From contig NW_024881699.1 of the NCBI RefSeq assembly GCF_019059575.1, forward strand, positions 558,001-622,000: DNA of 64,000 nt. Direction: 5' to 3'. The DNA comes from Amphibalanus amphitrite. Its lineage: Eukaryota; Arthropoda; Thecostraca; Balanomorpha; Balanidae. How positions within the stretch are numbered: position 1 is the first letter of the stretch; every line of letters begins with the position of its first letter. The translations under genes and the position numbers were made by a program. The notes below the pieces were generated by a model. It was not told where the DNA came from and ran no database searches. It saw nothing but the letters and a program-made list of their open reading frames with translations. This document shows, one piece after another, positions 24,001-36,000 of the stretch.

Positions 24001-27000
24001 CAGACACAATTAGAAACGACAGTAACAAAGTGTTGGCTCATTTGAGTATGGTTGGGAGCGTACCTGGTCGCAGCATACAATGCTAAGTACCTACTGATTT
24101 CCTGATAACACAAGCTGGTTAAACGGCTTTGAAGTGGGGCCGAGCGACATTGCATCGCCGCAATCAGCAATGCTATCTTCAGGTGACGTTTTATGTGGAT
24201 GTCTCGTTTTCTTTCCCATTTCACGCTTCTTTTCAAAACGTGCATGTGATGTAAGACGAGTTTTATTTTATCGTATGAAGCACGCAGACACGCAATCACC
24301 ATCCTACTTTTACCGCGATATCACGCCATTAGTTATCGCCTGTCTGACGGCTGTGTTGTGGTTCCAGAGCTCTTCCACGTACGAACTGCCGGACTATGGA
24401 AAGGAGCACCTGATGTGGTGTACCGAGCAGCAGTTCGATCACGTGCTTCAGCAGCTGTCACCCAGGGTGAGTCAACCGGGAAATGTATGCAGAACGAACG
24501 GCAAAAAGAACGGGATGTGCTTTTTATGGGTGACTTGAATTGGAAATAAGCAACATGAAAACAGGCAAGAAACCACCCTTAGGAAACTACACTGGAGAAA
24601 GGGCACTTTGAGCTGCATCAGCTATCAATTTAACAATGTGATTTTGCCTGCCAAAGCCATGTAGATCTTGGAAGCGAATATTCAGTGGTAACGATTCAAT
24701 AAAGACGTTATGCAGCTACGCCTTACCCATGAACAAGCTACAGTACGCCAAAACCGCATTTCACCTAGACAAATTTGCATAGCAACTACCAATTTCTCAT
24801 TCATCTTACTCGGTACGATTAGTCCTTTAGCTGATGGTTGTTCACCAAAAATGCAAGCCTTAACAGCATCGCATTTGCAAATTGAGGTGCAGTCTGCAGC
24901 GCAAACAGCGTGACATGTCGCATGGCTCCCGTTCCCGCATTCATATCAGTCAGTGCTTCGCTTCAGCATCACCTACCAAAGGCACGACAGGTATTCACAC
25001 CCGTTAAGCTGTTAAAAACACTCTTTTATATGCAGATCGGACCACCACTCCTCAGGAGGTCCGAGAGCGTGAGGAACAATGAGGTCCATCCGTTAGCCGC
25101 GGACTTTCAGCTCCAGAGCCGTGCCCCCGAATGGAACGTGTCGTGAGGGGCCGTCCACCAACAAACGGAGAGACGGGTCATTGTTTGACGATTTCTTCCA
25201 TGAATTTCGCGTCACGCTGTTGTCAATATGCGATGGTGTGGCGTTCGCTTACTTGCATATTGATTTACTACATTGACGACAGTATGCACTGCAGTATATA
25301 ATTTCCTGTAGTATATGCAGCGTATTTACTGTAGTCCAGTAGTATCACCTGTGTATATCTGCCTAATAACTACTGTCCATGTTTCGTCCTCGTTATGAAA
25401 GCATATGTTTTATATAAAACAAAATATTCAATGATAATAAGCCAACGTTTTTCATTGCCAGTTTCGATAGAAATACGAATAAACAAGGAAATGCTAACCA
25501 CCTCAGAGGTAAACGTAATTACATTGTTTGTATTTGGTTGGTCTATCTGCTGTAATAAGGAAAATTGCCCGTTGATTTTACTGCATGGCTGATGCATTGC
25601 TCATCACACGAATGGATCACGTGAATGAGTCGTTTCGTAAGCTGGCTCAGGGTAACTTGATTCCGGCTGTTGAGGTGCTTGCGCATGTTCCTATCTGCAT
25701 TACATCGCTTAAAGTTAAAAATGATGCACAAGTTTGACAATGGCTTTATTTATCTATGACGGATCGCCTTTCAAGTGATAGTTATAGCGTAAAATAGTGT
25801 TGGCTCGTTATACCCTTCGAAAAGACACTCGATCCGTTCCCCATTTACCGCAGCTGGATATTCAGCAGTTTTGTTTTCTGCGCTGCCTGATAGCAGGATT
25901 ACCAAAGCGGCTCCGTCCCGCCGGAGTCTGTAATACACCCGGTGGCTCCATTTTCTAACCACCGGAGTCTGCAACAGATCTACTGAGCTACGCGCCCGGT
26001 GCTATCTGTATGTAGCGCCGGGCACGTAGCTGCTATGTTGGTCTCTGTAGCTGTTGGCTTCGTGTCCACTGTCCAAGTATAGGTACTGACGGTACTGTCG
26101 GGGTCAGTGTTTTTGATAACCTTGTATCCTCTGCCATCAGGGTCAGTGTATTTACTATCCCTGTATCCCTGCCTTCAGGGTCTTCTGGAGCTGATTCAGC
26201 TGCTGCAGGACGCGATGCTGCTGGAGCAGGCGACGTTCGACAGTCTGCAGCAGCAGCTGGACTCGTCAGCGGCCACAGACCAGCACCGGCACCGACTCAG
26301 TGCCGCCCTCTGCACGTCGCAGGCCCGCCTGACGCGCCTCTGCGGACGCAGCATGCGCTGCTTCTCACAGGTGGGTCGGCCGCGCCGCCCGTGCCGCCCT
26401 CTGCCGCTGGTGGACCCATGCGGAACGCATACTATCCTGTACCGCCCTGTGCCACTCGTGCCGTCCCGAGCCGTCCTGTGCCACTGGACACTGGTCGTCC
26501 GTGCCGTCCTGTACCGACCGCGCCGTCCTCTGCTCGTGCAGCTCATGTCGTCCTTTGTCGTCGGTCACCAGTGGCCGTGTCGCCCTGTGTTTCCCTACAT
26601 TCTCATCGAAATCGTGCTGCTATTTTCCAAGACATTCCCGTTCTCACAGCTGGCAACACGTCACATCCCTGCCCTCATAACACCACTTCCAGTACCTTGC
26701 CAGCACTGGTTACCTATCATATTCACCGCTTCATGATGCTGATGCTTCTGCTCGACACAACTACATCCAAACTAGATGTAGCTCATTAAGCTTGCATTCA
26801 GTTGTCATGCTGATAGAAAATCGATGGCATTACAAAAACTTCTAACACTTCGGGTCTAAGGTATTGCAGAAAATAATTCGTGCAAAAAGTACTAAATTAT
26901 ATTTCTGATAACACCTAGATATAAAGCTATCGACCATATTTGTTACATTACGCCGCACTCTTGGCAGAACCAAACACCGTCGTCTTTTTTCCTGCTTTCG

Positions 27001-30000
27001 CTTTCCGATTTCACGTTTGCAAGAGCGCTTTGTCTGTCGCCACTCGCCATTGCATGTGACAAGAACATCTTCCTGATGAGATGAGCCGGCAGGGGGGGGG
27101 GGGGGGGCAGTTACAGTCCATTTATAGTTATTCGTGTGCACTCCCTTTGCTCCAAACGAGTAGCAAGAAATGACATGCTGCAAGTGGCAATAATCGTTGT
27201 ATAGGAGGTGGAGTGAAAGAGTGAATTCATGACTGAATTTTAGAGCCGTGTCCGAGTATGTGGGCAATCAAGACGTTCAATTTCACACGTCTCCGTCGTC
27301 CGCTTGGAAAGCAGGCTGCAAATTTAATCAGGACTGCAAAATGGCCATGCGTTTGCTAAATCGTTTTATATCGTCGTGGTGTCAACGACTCATTTCATGG
27401 TTTAGCCTGCGGCTCGTCCATAACTTACATAATCGCTAATATCACTCGAACATACCTAAGGTTGAAATTATGCAGTCATCTAGAAAATTGACGCCGGTTT
27501 GATAAATTCGCAAAACGTGACCAAGGGCTGTGAACAATTGTCGTTTGTGTGTGCGAAACTTCTGTCTGCTTGGCACAGAGAAGTCAAAAGTAACATAAAA
27601 ACACTTGACATGCATGAAATGACACATTGACCTACAGCAAGCACATCACCATACCTACCTCATGTTTCAGTTTATAGCTCTAATACGGTGAGAGGAATTG
27701 AAGAACGGCTATTTGCGGCTTGCAATCACTTACGGACATCCGAGAAACTCTTTGAGTGTTAGAAAGCCCTCCACATCCCCTCGCTTCCCTGGCTCTGTGG
27801 CGGTGTTTCAACACAGCTGCGGGTGGCGGCGGTGGCGGGTGTGCCAGTCGGGTCAGTGCGGTGGCGGGTGATACCGGTGCAAAACGACGCTCTCGGTGAC
27901 CTACGGCGCCGCCCGAGGTGGCCGGTGCTGGCAGTGGTGCTTCTGTGAGGGCGTTTGTTTGTCGTGAGGATTAGAAGGCACATATCTACACTGTGCAGCT
28001 GCTCTGCATCGGCTCTCAGTTATGTACTACGCGTGTGCATACTCACCGTTCCAAAAATCGGTAAGCAACACATGATACGATAACAAACTATCAAAATGTT
28101 GTTTAATACTTGTGAAGTTGTGTTATTATTATGATCAATGGTTCCATGCTCACTTGCTTGCTTGAAATGTATTTGTTTTCTAACTGTCGAAGTTTTCTAA
28201 CTTGCTTAATTTTAGAAATCACTTTAGCTTGGTCTCAGCTCTTCTATTCATGCTATTCTATTGCTATTATTCTATTGCTATATTGCTATGCTATTCTATT
28301 CATTCTATTCTCGATTCAACCTTTTTAGTATTAAGGATTTTAGCGACTTTTTTCGGCAGCAACTACAACTAGTCGATGGGACTTGTACGTGATATATTTG
28401 TACTTTTGCGTATATATGTATTGGCTACGCATAACACACGAAACGAAACGATGGTAGCGGAAATGAGAGCATGATTATTGATTACGTTATTGTGTTCCTT
28501 CGACATTTTGTCATTAAAAAGACAATAACTCTACGGATGATCAGCGCTTCGCAATTAAGTGAACTTTTTGTCACCTAATTCTCAGAGCTATTAAAAGTCC
28601 CCAGGTCCCTGTGTTATATTTCCAAAAGCATTCACAATGAGTCCCCCCCCCAAAAAAAAACAACTATAAACACGACCACAATCCAGTCGACCGAATGTCG
28701 AAAGCCCACAAATCGCAACAATGGCTACGTTTCCATGGCACAATCTAAGCCGATTTTGAAAAATGGATTTGCTCCATCATAGCATTTGTAATTTAAAAAT
28801 GTAAATATAGGATTAGGTGCTAGCTAAAACGATATATACGCTCATTTTTTGCATAAGGTAAATAGTTTCCGAGAAAAACGCACGTGAAATTTCGCTAAAT
28901 CGATTTAGACGTGTCATGGAAACGTAGTGAATGATCACCGTATTTACATACATTCCGTGATACAGAAAAAAATGACGACGGTGCGTACTAACCCTCGCCC
29001 GTATAGGGGGGGGGGGGTCGAACGGACCCCCCCATGGTTTTTCGCGAATAACTCGCGTAAAAAGCGGCCGATCGCGACGAAACTTTCAGCACCCTCGCGT
29101 TCATCAATTTCACACCTACCCTGAAAATTTCATGACCCTGACCCAAATGACCTTTGACCTGTGACCTACTTTTCGAGACCATGTTTGGCTGGAATCGCGA
29201 TTCGGCGTATGTCGCCTCGCATTAGAGGCGCGTTTGCAGTCTTTTCGTGGTTTCAAGCGTTCAAACATGTGATATGATGTTGCCCCCATGCATTAGGGTG
29301 GGTGTCAAGGTCACCTGAAGGTCAGGTCAGGTCATTGACCTTTGATGACCTCGGTTCACTTTTTCGAGTTTTACATGTTTCTAGGCCAGTTTTTGGAGCT
29401 GAATTCGAATTTAGCAACCATATGAACATTTACGAAGTAGTTTAGGTGCCTTCGTAACATGTTACGAAGCTGTCAGAGGCGGTTGCCACCTACTACGAAT
29501 ACCCTTACTGGTTGACCTGACCTGACCTGACCCGACCTGGCCTAAATACATGAAGACATCATCTGTGATCAAAACTAACATGATATTCGTGATCAGCACC
29601 CCGAAAAACCCCATAGCAGCCACACTTTACGACGTTCTAACAGGTCCCGATTTTCCCGCCTTTGGGGTCATTGACCTGACCTGTAAGGTCAACCAATGAC
29701 CTAGGACCTTAAAATTGGGTATCATTGGCTTCCTCTCGTCACGGGCAACACGCTCGTTTTTCCCGCGAAGCTCTAGCTCGATCAGGGGCGAAACGGCAAG
29801 GGGGGGGTCCAACGGACCCCCCCCTTATACGTTCGCGGCTGGAAAAACACCAATACGGGAGAGGGCTAACTCACGCCGGAGTAGTTAATTCGCGCCCCAC
29901 TGGGGTCTGCGTATAACACGCCCTACTGGGGGGCTATTCATAACCCCCCTCTGATAGCCCCGGAAAAAAACTCGAGCGAAACCAAATTTTATTGACCTCG

Positions 30001-33000
30001 AGGTCACCGATGACCACAGGTCAGGTCAAAGTAAATGTTTGGCTTGTTCACATTTTGGGCTCTGGACGCCGTCTAACAAGTCAGATCAGGCTCATTTTCG
30101 GTTTACACACTCGTGAACAGATGCTTTAGATACCCTGAGGGTACCAAACTTGTCCTTTAATTTTCAGGTCAGGGTCAGGTCATCACAGGTCACGGAAATA
30201 TTATATCATGCGTCGGTCACGTGACACATGTTTTATGGTCTATGTTGGCCATGTATTTCGAATTTGATGTCTTTTGTGTCATTCGAGGTCATTTTGAGTT
30301 GAATTTAGCTTAGGTCAGGTCACTTTCAGGGAAAAAAGGTCAAATTTTGAAGTTAATCAAAAAGGTGTCTATCGGATGCAGTTTGAGCTCAAAAACACGA
30401 TGGTGCTATTCATATTGGCGTACGACGTCAAATACGTACTGAAAAATTGATTTGAAAATATTTATAATTGTGACATTTTTGCTATAATGCGTATAACTTG
30501 ACCATTTTTAAGATACCTGCTAAAACATGCAAGAGTAGGTTCTAAGCATGTGTTCTATCACATTTATTCCGGTTTTTTGAAAATTCAAAAACTTTTTGAA
30601 AAAAGGTAAAAACATAATTTTTAAAATTAATATGTATTATTTTCAAAACATTCAAAATTTTGAATTTCTGAGATAGCAGTTTGATAGGGCAGTCTATTCT
30701 GAGTCCTCTCATGCAAATAAATTGGATCTAGCTTAAAAACTGAGCTCTTGGGAGCGATTGCCGTGGTTCAATGTTTTGCGTCGAAATCGGCCGAACATGA
30801 CGTTATCTGACGTCGTTTTCGGCCGATCTATGCCAGCTACGAAGTTCATATTTTGGTACAAGGTGTCAAATTGATGCAGCCGAAGGTACTGAAAGTTTGG
30901 CGTTAATACGTCAAGGGGTTTAGAAGTTATTGCAGAAAAACAGGAGGGGGCTATGAATAGCCCCCCCCCCCCCCAGTGCGTGGGGCACGAGTTCGCGATA
31001 TATATTTACTTTTCTACAGAAAGCTTCTGACATAGGATCGGTAACATGAATGTGAATTCATTTAACATCATATCGTTTTTAGTAAAACGTTATAAACGCA
31101 GCAAGTGATTATGCTTTGCATAACTACGTACACAACAGTGCGTAACTGGACACTGGTATCGTTTCAAGGGCGTCGCTCTTGCTTAACGCGATTGCATGCG
31201 ATGTAGGTACGGGACTCTCGTATGCAAAGGATTTCTTCATGTCCTGTGGAAATGGACTTGGGCAGTTGACCACGGTCAAATTGTATGAATGACACTGATG
31301 GGATCAGATTAAACTGTAAATGCTATGTTTCATGTTTTGCAACACATTTCTTACTCACATTTCTATATATGAACTGTTCTCTATATTGGAGAAGTCTGTG
31401 GCTTGCTACAAAATTAATTGCATTACGAGAGTAATGGTATGGTTCCGTTACACCTAACACCTATCAAGAGCCGAAATGTTTGTGCTATTAAAGCATCATC
31501 TCCTGAAACCTGCTCAATATTTATAGCCATGCCATTCTGTAGTAATTATATCGAAGCTTGCCGCTTGCTTAACATTGATATTGAGCTGATGGCTTTTATT
31601 TAGTGCCATCATTGGCAACACAGGACCACACATGCCCATTTAGGTAACCCAACTTAGCATATTTCATTATCACATGATGAAACTACTCAGGAAAACAATA
31701 ATTGCACTTCAGCTTGGGTTTGCGAAATAGCGTGCAAAAAACGGTAGCAAATACATTGCGGTTTATTTTCATGCCTGTTGGTCTCGGCAGCACTATCGGG
31801 CCATCAGTGCTGCACCGTCCCTGTGGTTGCCTAATCGCGTTCGTTTTCACACTGGGACGTCTTTGTTGTTGGCTGCGGATGCGGTTCGCGGCACGCCACC
31901 CCACATTCAGCGCCACTGCGCCCAGCCATTGCGAGACATTCCTTTCAGCGGCGGTGACCTGGTTTGACACGGGACTGCGTAAGGTCACTATCATGCGCCG
32001 CACAGGTCACGCCGCTTCCGTTCGATTTCGCGGCGCAGCGGAAGGCGGAGTCATTACTCAGAATGCTCCCGGCACGTGTTCTCAGCAAATTATAGCGCGC
32101 GTGCTTCGGCCCGGCCGCCGCGCCGACGATCACGTGATCAAGTCATCACGTCATCGCGTTATCACGTGCCATCGCGCTCGGATGCGATTGGTGGGTGACG
32201 TCATTCGCGGGTTGTGTCATTTGTCGAAAAATTGTCCCGTCATTACCTGGAAAGAGTTGGACCATTTATCGCAGCATGTCACGCACATGGCTAAGCATGC
32301 ACTTTTTCAGCTGCTTTTTCCTTTTTAGAACATAAGATAAGTGGCCATCAAAATCATCTAAAAGCTACGAAGACTCATACAAATGATCAGACAATCTTGA
32401 AGCACACCTGTGATAGGCACTCTGGTGGCCGATGTCCCTTGGTAACGAAATTTGCTCATTCAGCGCCTCACCTTCCACCCTCTTAACTCTATACCAACAC
32501 CAATTCGAAGTCTATCTCCACATCTGCACAGTGGCAGTAAAACATGGGTTCAACGCCTCCCAAAGAGCACTTTTGACGGCTTATCGGCCGGCTTAGGGTG
32601 GACGGAAGTGCCGATATTTGCCGCAGTTCCGGACATAACGTCGGCGTGTCACGACATTCACAGAGCTTTCCTTGCCAGGTTCGCGGCTTCATTACACCAC
32701 CGTAAAACGGCGGCTAGTCGCTTCATCTGGCCCACATTTTTATATCGCCGGTGAAAATTGACCTGCTGGCCGATGGTGTATCAGTGAATCTCGTCTTCCA
32801 CATGACAGAGGCCAGCGCTGCACACGGACAATTACTAGTTACTAACACTGCTGGCTACCAGTAGCCGTGATATAGATGGCAGCAGCTCTGTGCACCGGCC
32901 CAAAGAGATGGGATGAAGGATGGCAGTCTGGCATCGCTCTGCAAAAACAAAATACAAGAAGACATGCGGTCGTTTTAGGCAGGAAACGATGGGAGAAGTA

Positions 33001-36000
33001 TGTGTCAGAGACAAGCAGTATGCAAACAGCGCAACGTTTTGCTTTGGAGAGTGTTGATACTTTTTAGGACACAGGAATTACCACAGCAGATGATGACGAT
33101 AGCGCATACAAGAAGTTGACTGCGCTAGACGAATGTCCGAGTGTGCGCAACAGAGGCGTCATCCTGAAAGAGAACACTCAAAGCAAAACAGACATGCCGA
33201 AATGCTGTAATGGCCGACAAAACAGAGCCGTCATGTTGAAAGATAACAACACGCATTCGTAAGAAAAGGTTCAGCCCTGAAAGACTGCAACGGCTCACAT
33301 AACAACATCACTCCTGCGGGGAGACTGCAGCCGCGCACACAAAGGCAGCACCACGGTGATTGGTTACTGTTGTGTTCTCTATTGCAGTTTCTGAGAATTG
33401 TGCTTGAGCCCTGATGTGTGTTCTTACTTCTTACAGCTGTGCACTGTGCAGCATGGTGCATCTTTGTGCTACTAAAGCCATCCAGTGAGGCGATTATGAT
33501 GTTTCTTATGTAGGTATATCAGCTCTGCTGTTATGTAGCTGGAGGCATTTAATGTCATCGTCTATTGATATTAATGGCTGCTAATAACCGACCAGCAGCT
33601 GTAAGCCCATATACTTTATCAATGTAACTTTGCCAACATATCACTCAACCTATTTACTTTTGTGAGCATCTGGGAGCGCTAGTAAACTACACCTGCCATG
33701 TCATTTGCTAATAGTGCAATTTCCGATTCCAGCTAACTTACACGCATTTTTCGTATTTTCATGTTTCATCATAAAGGTGAGCGACCAGTAATTTATTAAA
33801 TCCCATTCCGGATATAGTATTCCAAGACTTTTTACGGCTCCTTTTGGTTTTGTCCAAGGCCGTATAATAGGGCCGTAAGGCTTCTGCCTCTTACTTGCAA
33901 CTGTTCTTTCTTTAATGAGCCTCGACATTTGCGCTGACCACTCGTGACACGATATGCAAACCGCCCACGATTCCGCCGTCACCGCTGACTTCACGCGCCG
34001 CTCGGCGGTGGGTCCGGTACGGACGGGACGCTGCAGCCCTCCCCTCCCCTCCCCTCCCCTCCCTCCCACCGCGCCGGTGACCGACTTGATGAGGCCGATG
34101 TTGGAGCCGGCGTCGGACCGGTGTGCCGGGTCGTCCGGCCGTTCCGGATCACTGAGCACCGGAGGAGGGGTCGCAGCGGCACCCGGGCCACTGTCCAGCC
34201 GGGCCAAATGCTCAGACCGGAACGGTGCAGGGAATGGTGTGTCGCAGGGGAGCTTCCTATCACCAGATTCTCTTTTTTAGATGTGAATAATGAACATTTC
34301 GATATGCTGCCAAACTGTTATATTCGTAACATTTGAGCTTGCGGAATTTGAGATGCAGACTTCTTACCGGTTGGCACAGGCCAAACCGTAGTACTGGAAG
34401 CTATCACAAGCGGCATTAGCATGCTCCTGGAACTAATTTTCTATGATTTTCCTCACCATTGTAATAGCATCTTGTTTAGAATCTAATAATGATCGTCTAC
34501 GAGTATTCCTGACGGTGACATTCGGTGTTCACTGTTCATTGCATGTATTAGCAGGGTATAATGAACTTCGCATTGTATCATTTGTTTGAAGTGTCACGAA
34601 AACTAATGATTACAGCGCTCGGGTTACAGTGACATTGCTTCAACCGACACTTTTCAATACCGCTAGTCATCGTCTTGTGATTAGGCGTCGCCGTTTTGTT
34701 TGGAACAGCGCGGCAGGGAAATAACGCTATGTCACTCGATGTGACGAGGTCGCATCATAGCCTCATCTCATGGCGCATCAGCTCACGCTCATAGCGGCTC
34801 ACGTAAAGATCAATTTCTTCTTATAACGTCACGTCCTTCATTCAGATTAACTCCATGCTTTAATGAATGCAGCGTAAGATAACGTGAAATGGTCAATAAC
34901 ATGGATTTATTCAATCTTCCATGAAGTGAATCTCCACCAAATCATTTTCAGCAATCGATTGAGTTTCTTTTCTTTAAATCCGGACGCCCTGCAAAGTAAT
35001 TTTGGATGCGGTATATATTTACGTCACTTGATTCCGAAACATGAAAATTCAATCCGGCGCAGGAGTCGTCCATTGATCGCATGATTTAACTTTCTCTCTG
35101 TTCCGTCCGTCATTGAATCGCACACCAGTATCGTCCAGTAACTCCAAATCTATTTTTCAATCCCTACCGTTTTTCATCTTTTGCCGCTCCAACTCTTTCT
35201 AATAAAGTATACTAGTTCCGGACTTCAAAATCAAACAGTACCATTTGACAATCCCACTTCGAATTCCGCTCGACTTCCGTCACCATCAGTCACGGAATCC
35301 GTGACAGTCGGTCGTGACGGTCACCGTGACGTCCCGTCGGCCATCCCGGACTCCTTTTGACATCGTGTGGCACCCCGTGACGCTCCGTGACGCCTCGTGA
35401 CGCTCCGTGACGCCAGGCGTCATCAGCGGCGGCGGTCCGCCACCCTTTGTTCGCCGGGATATAAGGCGTCAGGTGGTCGTTTTGGTAGTCACTACTCACA
35501 ATCCCAGTAGGAAGGTGTCATTGCATGGGTGTCGCTTTGTATAGACTTGCTAGAGCCCGATCCCTATCAATAATTTCATAATTTTAACATTAACCATGGC
35601 GGTGCATGGTACGAACGAATGGCTTTGGTATCCTGAAGTTAACCATGAAAGCCCTACCAATAAATTCGGAAAGCGACGCCCGTATGTCATTGCTTTGATG
35701 CCGAAGTCACCAGCATGAGGCTGTCTATGATACTTAGGCGAATGACGGCTACTTCATGTTATTTTTCTTTCGCTCTTTGCCATAAAAAGGGCAAAGAACA
35801 AACCTATTCGTTGACTGTTGTCTTATCTTCCTGGATTCTATCGACACATCGTGTCATTGACAACGGTCTAGGGCTGCCACCTCTAACCTGTTCGTCAATT
35901 AGTTCGAACGATCCTCGGAGGTCAGCGAGGCGTGACGACCACATTACGAGTAATGGGTCTGGCCGTAATCACCCGGGAGGACCGATGCGGTCATATCGCC

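Noticed and set aside
25036..25146. Extra exon between exons 2 and 3 (acceptor at 25035)
   Set aside because: The frame hits a stop soon after and no donor fits phase 0 except one giving a 33-base piece with weak context.
25860..26030. tRNA-like gene on the minus strand (GTAGCTCAGTAGATC)
   Set aside because: Only an A-box-like word is present, with no B box at the right distance and no acceptor stem.
31702..32328. 208-codon plus-strand frame as a gene
   Set aside because: No recognisable content, no good ATG context or splice sites, and its composition follows local GC.
33701..34280. Nested minus-strand gene in intron 3
   Set aside because: The peptide looks partly protein-like, but both strands are open, there is a simple CCCCT repeat inside, and no splice pair is convincing.
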